Source: Thiorhodovibrio sp.
Lineage (GTDB): Bacteria; Pseudomonadota; Gammaproteobacteria; Chromatiales; Chromatiaceae
Length of the DNA: 7,976 nt
Reading direction: 5' to 3'
Assembly: GCA_007128075.1 (NCBI GenBank)
Contig: SKYD01000134.1
Coordinates: 1 to 7,976 of the forward strand
Shown here piece by piece: positions 6,131 to 7,976 of this stretch. Each line of letters begins with the position of its first letter. Positions within the stretch are counted from its first letter, which is position 1. The translations under genes and the position numbers were made by a program. The notes under the pieces are model-generated. The model searched no databases, was not told the DNA's origin, and saw only the letters and a list, made by a program, of their open reading frames with translations.

Positions 6131-6139
6131 CAGTTCATA

Positions 6140-7447
6140 ATGACAACGATACGCCGCTTTTCAACCACAGATACTGATTTTATGCAGCAGCTCGATGCGC
6201 TGCTTGCTTGGGAGAGCGTGTCCGATCACGCTGTGCAGCAAACAGTCACTAAAATTATCGCGGAAGTGCGCCGGTACGGCGATATGGCGGTGCTGGACTA
6301 TACCCAACGCTTTGATGGCTGGACCCCCACCAATATTGACGCACTCTCCTTGTCGCCAGCGCGTTTGGAGGAGGCCTATGCGTCAATCAGCAACGAACAA
6401 CGCACCGCCTTAGACAATGCAGTTGAGCGCATCAGCGCCTATGCCGAGCATCAACGCCTTGCCAGTTGGGATTATCAGGATGCCGATGGCACGCTCTTAG
6501 GTCAAAAGGTCACGCCGCTGGAGCGCGTGGGGCTGTATGTGCCCGGCGGCAAGGCGGCCTATCCGTCTTCCGTGTTGATGAATGCGCTGCCGGCCAAGGT
6601 GGCGGGGGTTGATGAGCTGATTATGGTGGTACCAACGCCCGCAGGTGAGGTCAATGAGTTGGTGTTAGCCGCCGCCTATCTTGTCGAGCCTGATTATATC
6701 TTTGCCATCGGTGGGGCGCAAGCAATCGCCGCCCTAGCGTATGGCACCGAAACCATACCATCTGTGGATAAAATTGTCGGACCAGGCAACATCTATGTGG
6801 CAACCGCCAAGCGCGCCGTGTTTGGTCAGGTGGGAATCGACATGATTGCCGGCCCGTCCGAGATTTTGATTTTATGCGATGGTGGCACCGATCCCGACTG
6901 GATTGCGATGGATTTGTTCTCGCAAGCCGAACACGACGAAGATGCGCAGTCGATTCTCATTGCTTGGGATAGCGACTATCTCGATCAGGTGGCAGCGTCC
7001 ATCGACAAATTATTGCCACAAATGGAGCGGCGCGAGCTGATTGCCTGCGCCTTAGAAAACCGTGGAGCGTTGATTTTAGCCCGTGATGAGGACGATGCAG
7101 CCAGCGTTGCCAATCACATCGCGCCGGAGCATCTGGAGCTATCAGTCGCCGATCCACAGCCGCTGGCGGAAAAAATTCGCCACGCTGGGGCGATTTTTAT
7201 GGGTCGTTACACCGCTGAGGCACTGGGCGATTATTGTGCCGGGCCTAATCATGTGTTGCCAACTTCGCGCACCGCACGCTTCTCATCGCCGTTAGGGGTG
7301 TATGATTTTCAGAAACGCAGCAGCCTGATCATGGCCTCGCCAGAGGGCGCAGCACGGCTCGCCGCTACTGCTTCTCAATTGGCGCGAGGTGAGGGATTGA
7401 CCGCCCATGCTTGTTCTGCTGAATGGCGGGCAGGCAAGGCGAACTGA
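6140..7447 (+). CDS. hisD: Histidinol dehydrogenase HisD
   Basis: HisD carries out the last two steps of histidine synthesis, the NAD-dependent oxidation of L-histidinol to L-histidinal and on to L-histidine. It is a zinc enzyme acting as a homodimer in the cytosol. The 435-residue length fits the family (434 in E. coli). Signature segments are PLERVGLYVPGGKAAYPSS (126-144), FAIGGAQAIAALAYGT (188-203), DKIVGPGNIYVATAKR (210-225) and DMIAGPSEI (234-242). The zinc ligands Q262, H265, D364 and H423 are all present, as are the catalytic E330-H331 pair in IAPEHLE and H371 in GPNHVLP. I chose the ATG at 6140 over a TTG at 6125, which lies inside the candidate -10 element. No Shine-Dalgarno is visible. 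No other his gene is adjacent. The last 73 nt overlap the 3' end of convergent truA. The enzyme looks intact and active. Confidence 0.98.
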   Translation: MTTIRRFSTTDTDFMQQLDALLAWESVSDHAVQQTVTKIIAEVRRYGDMAVLDYTQRFDGWTPTNIDALSLSPARLEEAYASISNEQRTALDNAVERISAYAEHQRLASWDYQDADGTLLGQKVTPLERVGLYVPGGKAAYPSSVLMNALPAKVAGVDELIMVVPTPAGEVNELVLAAAYLVEPDYIFAIGGAQAIAALAYGTETIPSVDKIVGPGNIYVATAKRAVFGQVGIDMIAGPSEILILCDGGTDPDWIAMDLFSQAEHDEDAQSILIAWDSDYLDQVAASIDKLLPQMERRELIACALENRGALILARDEDDAASVANHIAPEHLELSVADPQPLAEKIRHAGAIFMGRYTAEALGDYCAGPNHVLPTSRTARFSSPLGVYDFQKRSSLIMASPEGAARLAATASQLARGEGLTAHACSAEWRAGKAN

Positions 7448-7976
7448 TCAGGGTAATCAATCCGCGCCAGATATAGCCCGTGCGGTGCAGCAGTGACCCC
7501 GCCGCAGCGCCGGTCTTTGTCGCGCAATAACTGCGCTGTCCAGTCAGTGTCTGCCTCACCGCTGCCAATGGCAATCAACACCCCGGCAATATTGCGCACC
7601 ATGTGATACAAAAATCCATCCGCACCCACTGCGAGCACGATCATGTCGTCGCTTGGTTGTTCGAGGGTTAAATAATGCAGGGTGCGCACCGGGCTTTTTG
7701 CCTGACAGCCTTGGGCGCGAAAACTGGAAAAATCGTGAGTGCCGACCAGATGATCACCGGCGTGACGCATCGCAGCGAGATTGAGCCGCCGATGCAGCCA
7801 CAGTGCACGATCACGCCACAGCGCCGAGCGCGTCGGGCGACAGAGGATGAGATAACGATAATGCCGCGCTTGGGCGCTAAAGCGGGCATGAAACTCAGTG
7901 CTGACCTCCGCCGCCCACAGCACGCTGATGGTGTCAGGCAGATGGGCATTGACTCCCAAGGTCCAGGCACGCAATG
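7375..7976 (-). CDS. truA: TruA, tRNA pseudouridine synthase A, N-terminus beyond the window
   Basis: TruA isomerises uridines at positions 38-40 of the anticodon arm of many tRNAs. The visible 200 codons are the C-terminal part, cut by the right edge. Sequence matching the E. coli enzyme runs RAWTLGVNAHLP, then FHARFSAQARHYRYLI, then HDFSSFRAQGCQAKSPVRTLH, then GADGFLYHMVRNIAGVLIAIGSGE, and finally APHGLYLARIDYPDQFALP near the C-terminus. The catalytic Asp should lie some 25 residues upstream of the first visible residue, so it cannot be checked. The short tail after the last conserved block (ARHSAEQAWAVNPSPRAN) is about as long as in E. coli, so the overlap with hisD does not come from an unusual extension. 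The TGA at 7375-7377 lies 73 nt inside the convergent hisD gene. Confidence 0.96.
   Translation of the reverse strand, partial: LRAWTLGVNAHLPDTISVLWAAEVSTEFHARFSAQARHYRYLILCRPTRSALWRDRALWLHRRLNLAAMRHAGDHLVGTHDFSSFRAQGCQAKSPVRTLHYLTLEQPSDDMIVLAVGADGFLYHMVRNIAGVLIAIGSGEADTDWTAQLLRDKDRRCGGVTAAPHGLYLARIDYPDQFALPARHSAEQAWAVNPSPRAN

Noticed and set aside
6125..6139. TTG start adding five residues to HisD
   Set aside because: The ATG at 6140 gives a normal HisD N-terminus and length, and the TTG falls within the candidate -10 element.

Overview
The window looks like chromosomal DNA of a gammaproteobacterium. RpoD, LptB, HisD and TruA are all close to their gammaproteobacterial forms, and lptB implies a Gram-negative outer membrane with LPS. 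The genus cannot be fixed from the sequence. Nothing points to an insertion sequence, prophage, CRISPR array or recent transfer. The content is mainly housekeeping genes with a few poorly characterised neighbours.

Left part (1-2821) is read entirely on the minus strand. From upstream to downstream it holds four groups: a SprA-related putative metalloprotease with a Cys-rich segment and an HEQAH motif; a 98-residue stand-alone FlhB C-terminal domain; lptB, whose start codon shares one base with the preceding stop; and, after a 133-bp gap, a pair of unrecognised genes. The pair is a 63-residue ORF and a longer, probably helical-repeat protein that runs off the left edge.

The centre (2822-3265) is a 444-bp divergent control region between the SprA-related gene and rpoD. 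It holds candidate promoters for both strands, a small hairpin, and a perfect 9-bp inverted repeat about 130 bp before rpoD.

The right part is read mostly on the plus strand: rpoD (primary sigma factor), tRNA-Lys(CTT) only 12 nt later, a SapC-family gene 35 nt after the tRNA, a 165-bp gap rich in small inverted repeats, then hisD. The 3' end of hisD overlaps the 3' end of convergent truA by 73 nt; truA is cut by the right edge.

Functionally the genes are varied: global transcription initiation (rpoD), lysine decoding (tRNA), LPS transport (lptB), histidine synthesis (hisD) and tRNA pseudouridylation (truA). The points worth a second look are the layouts: rpoD without rpsU-dnaG, lptB without lptA or rpoN, the orphan FlhB domain coupled to lptB, the possible rpoD/tRNA/sapC read-through transcript, and the hisD/truA antisense overlap. 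I did not find convincing evidence of a new defence or mobile system.
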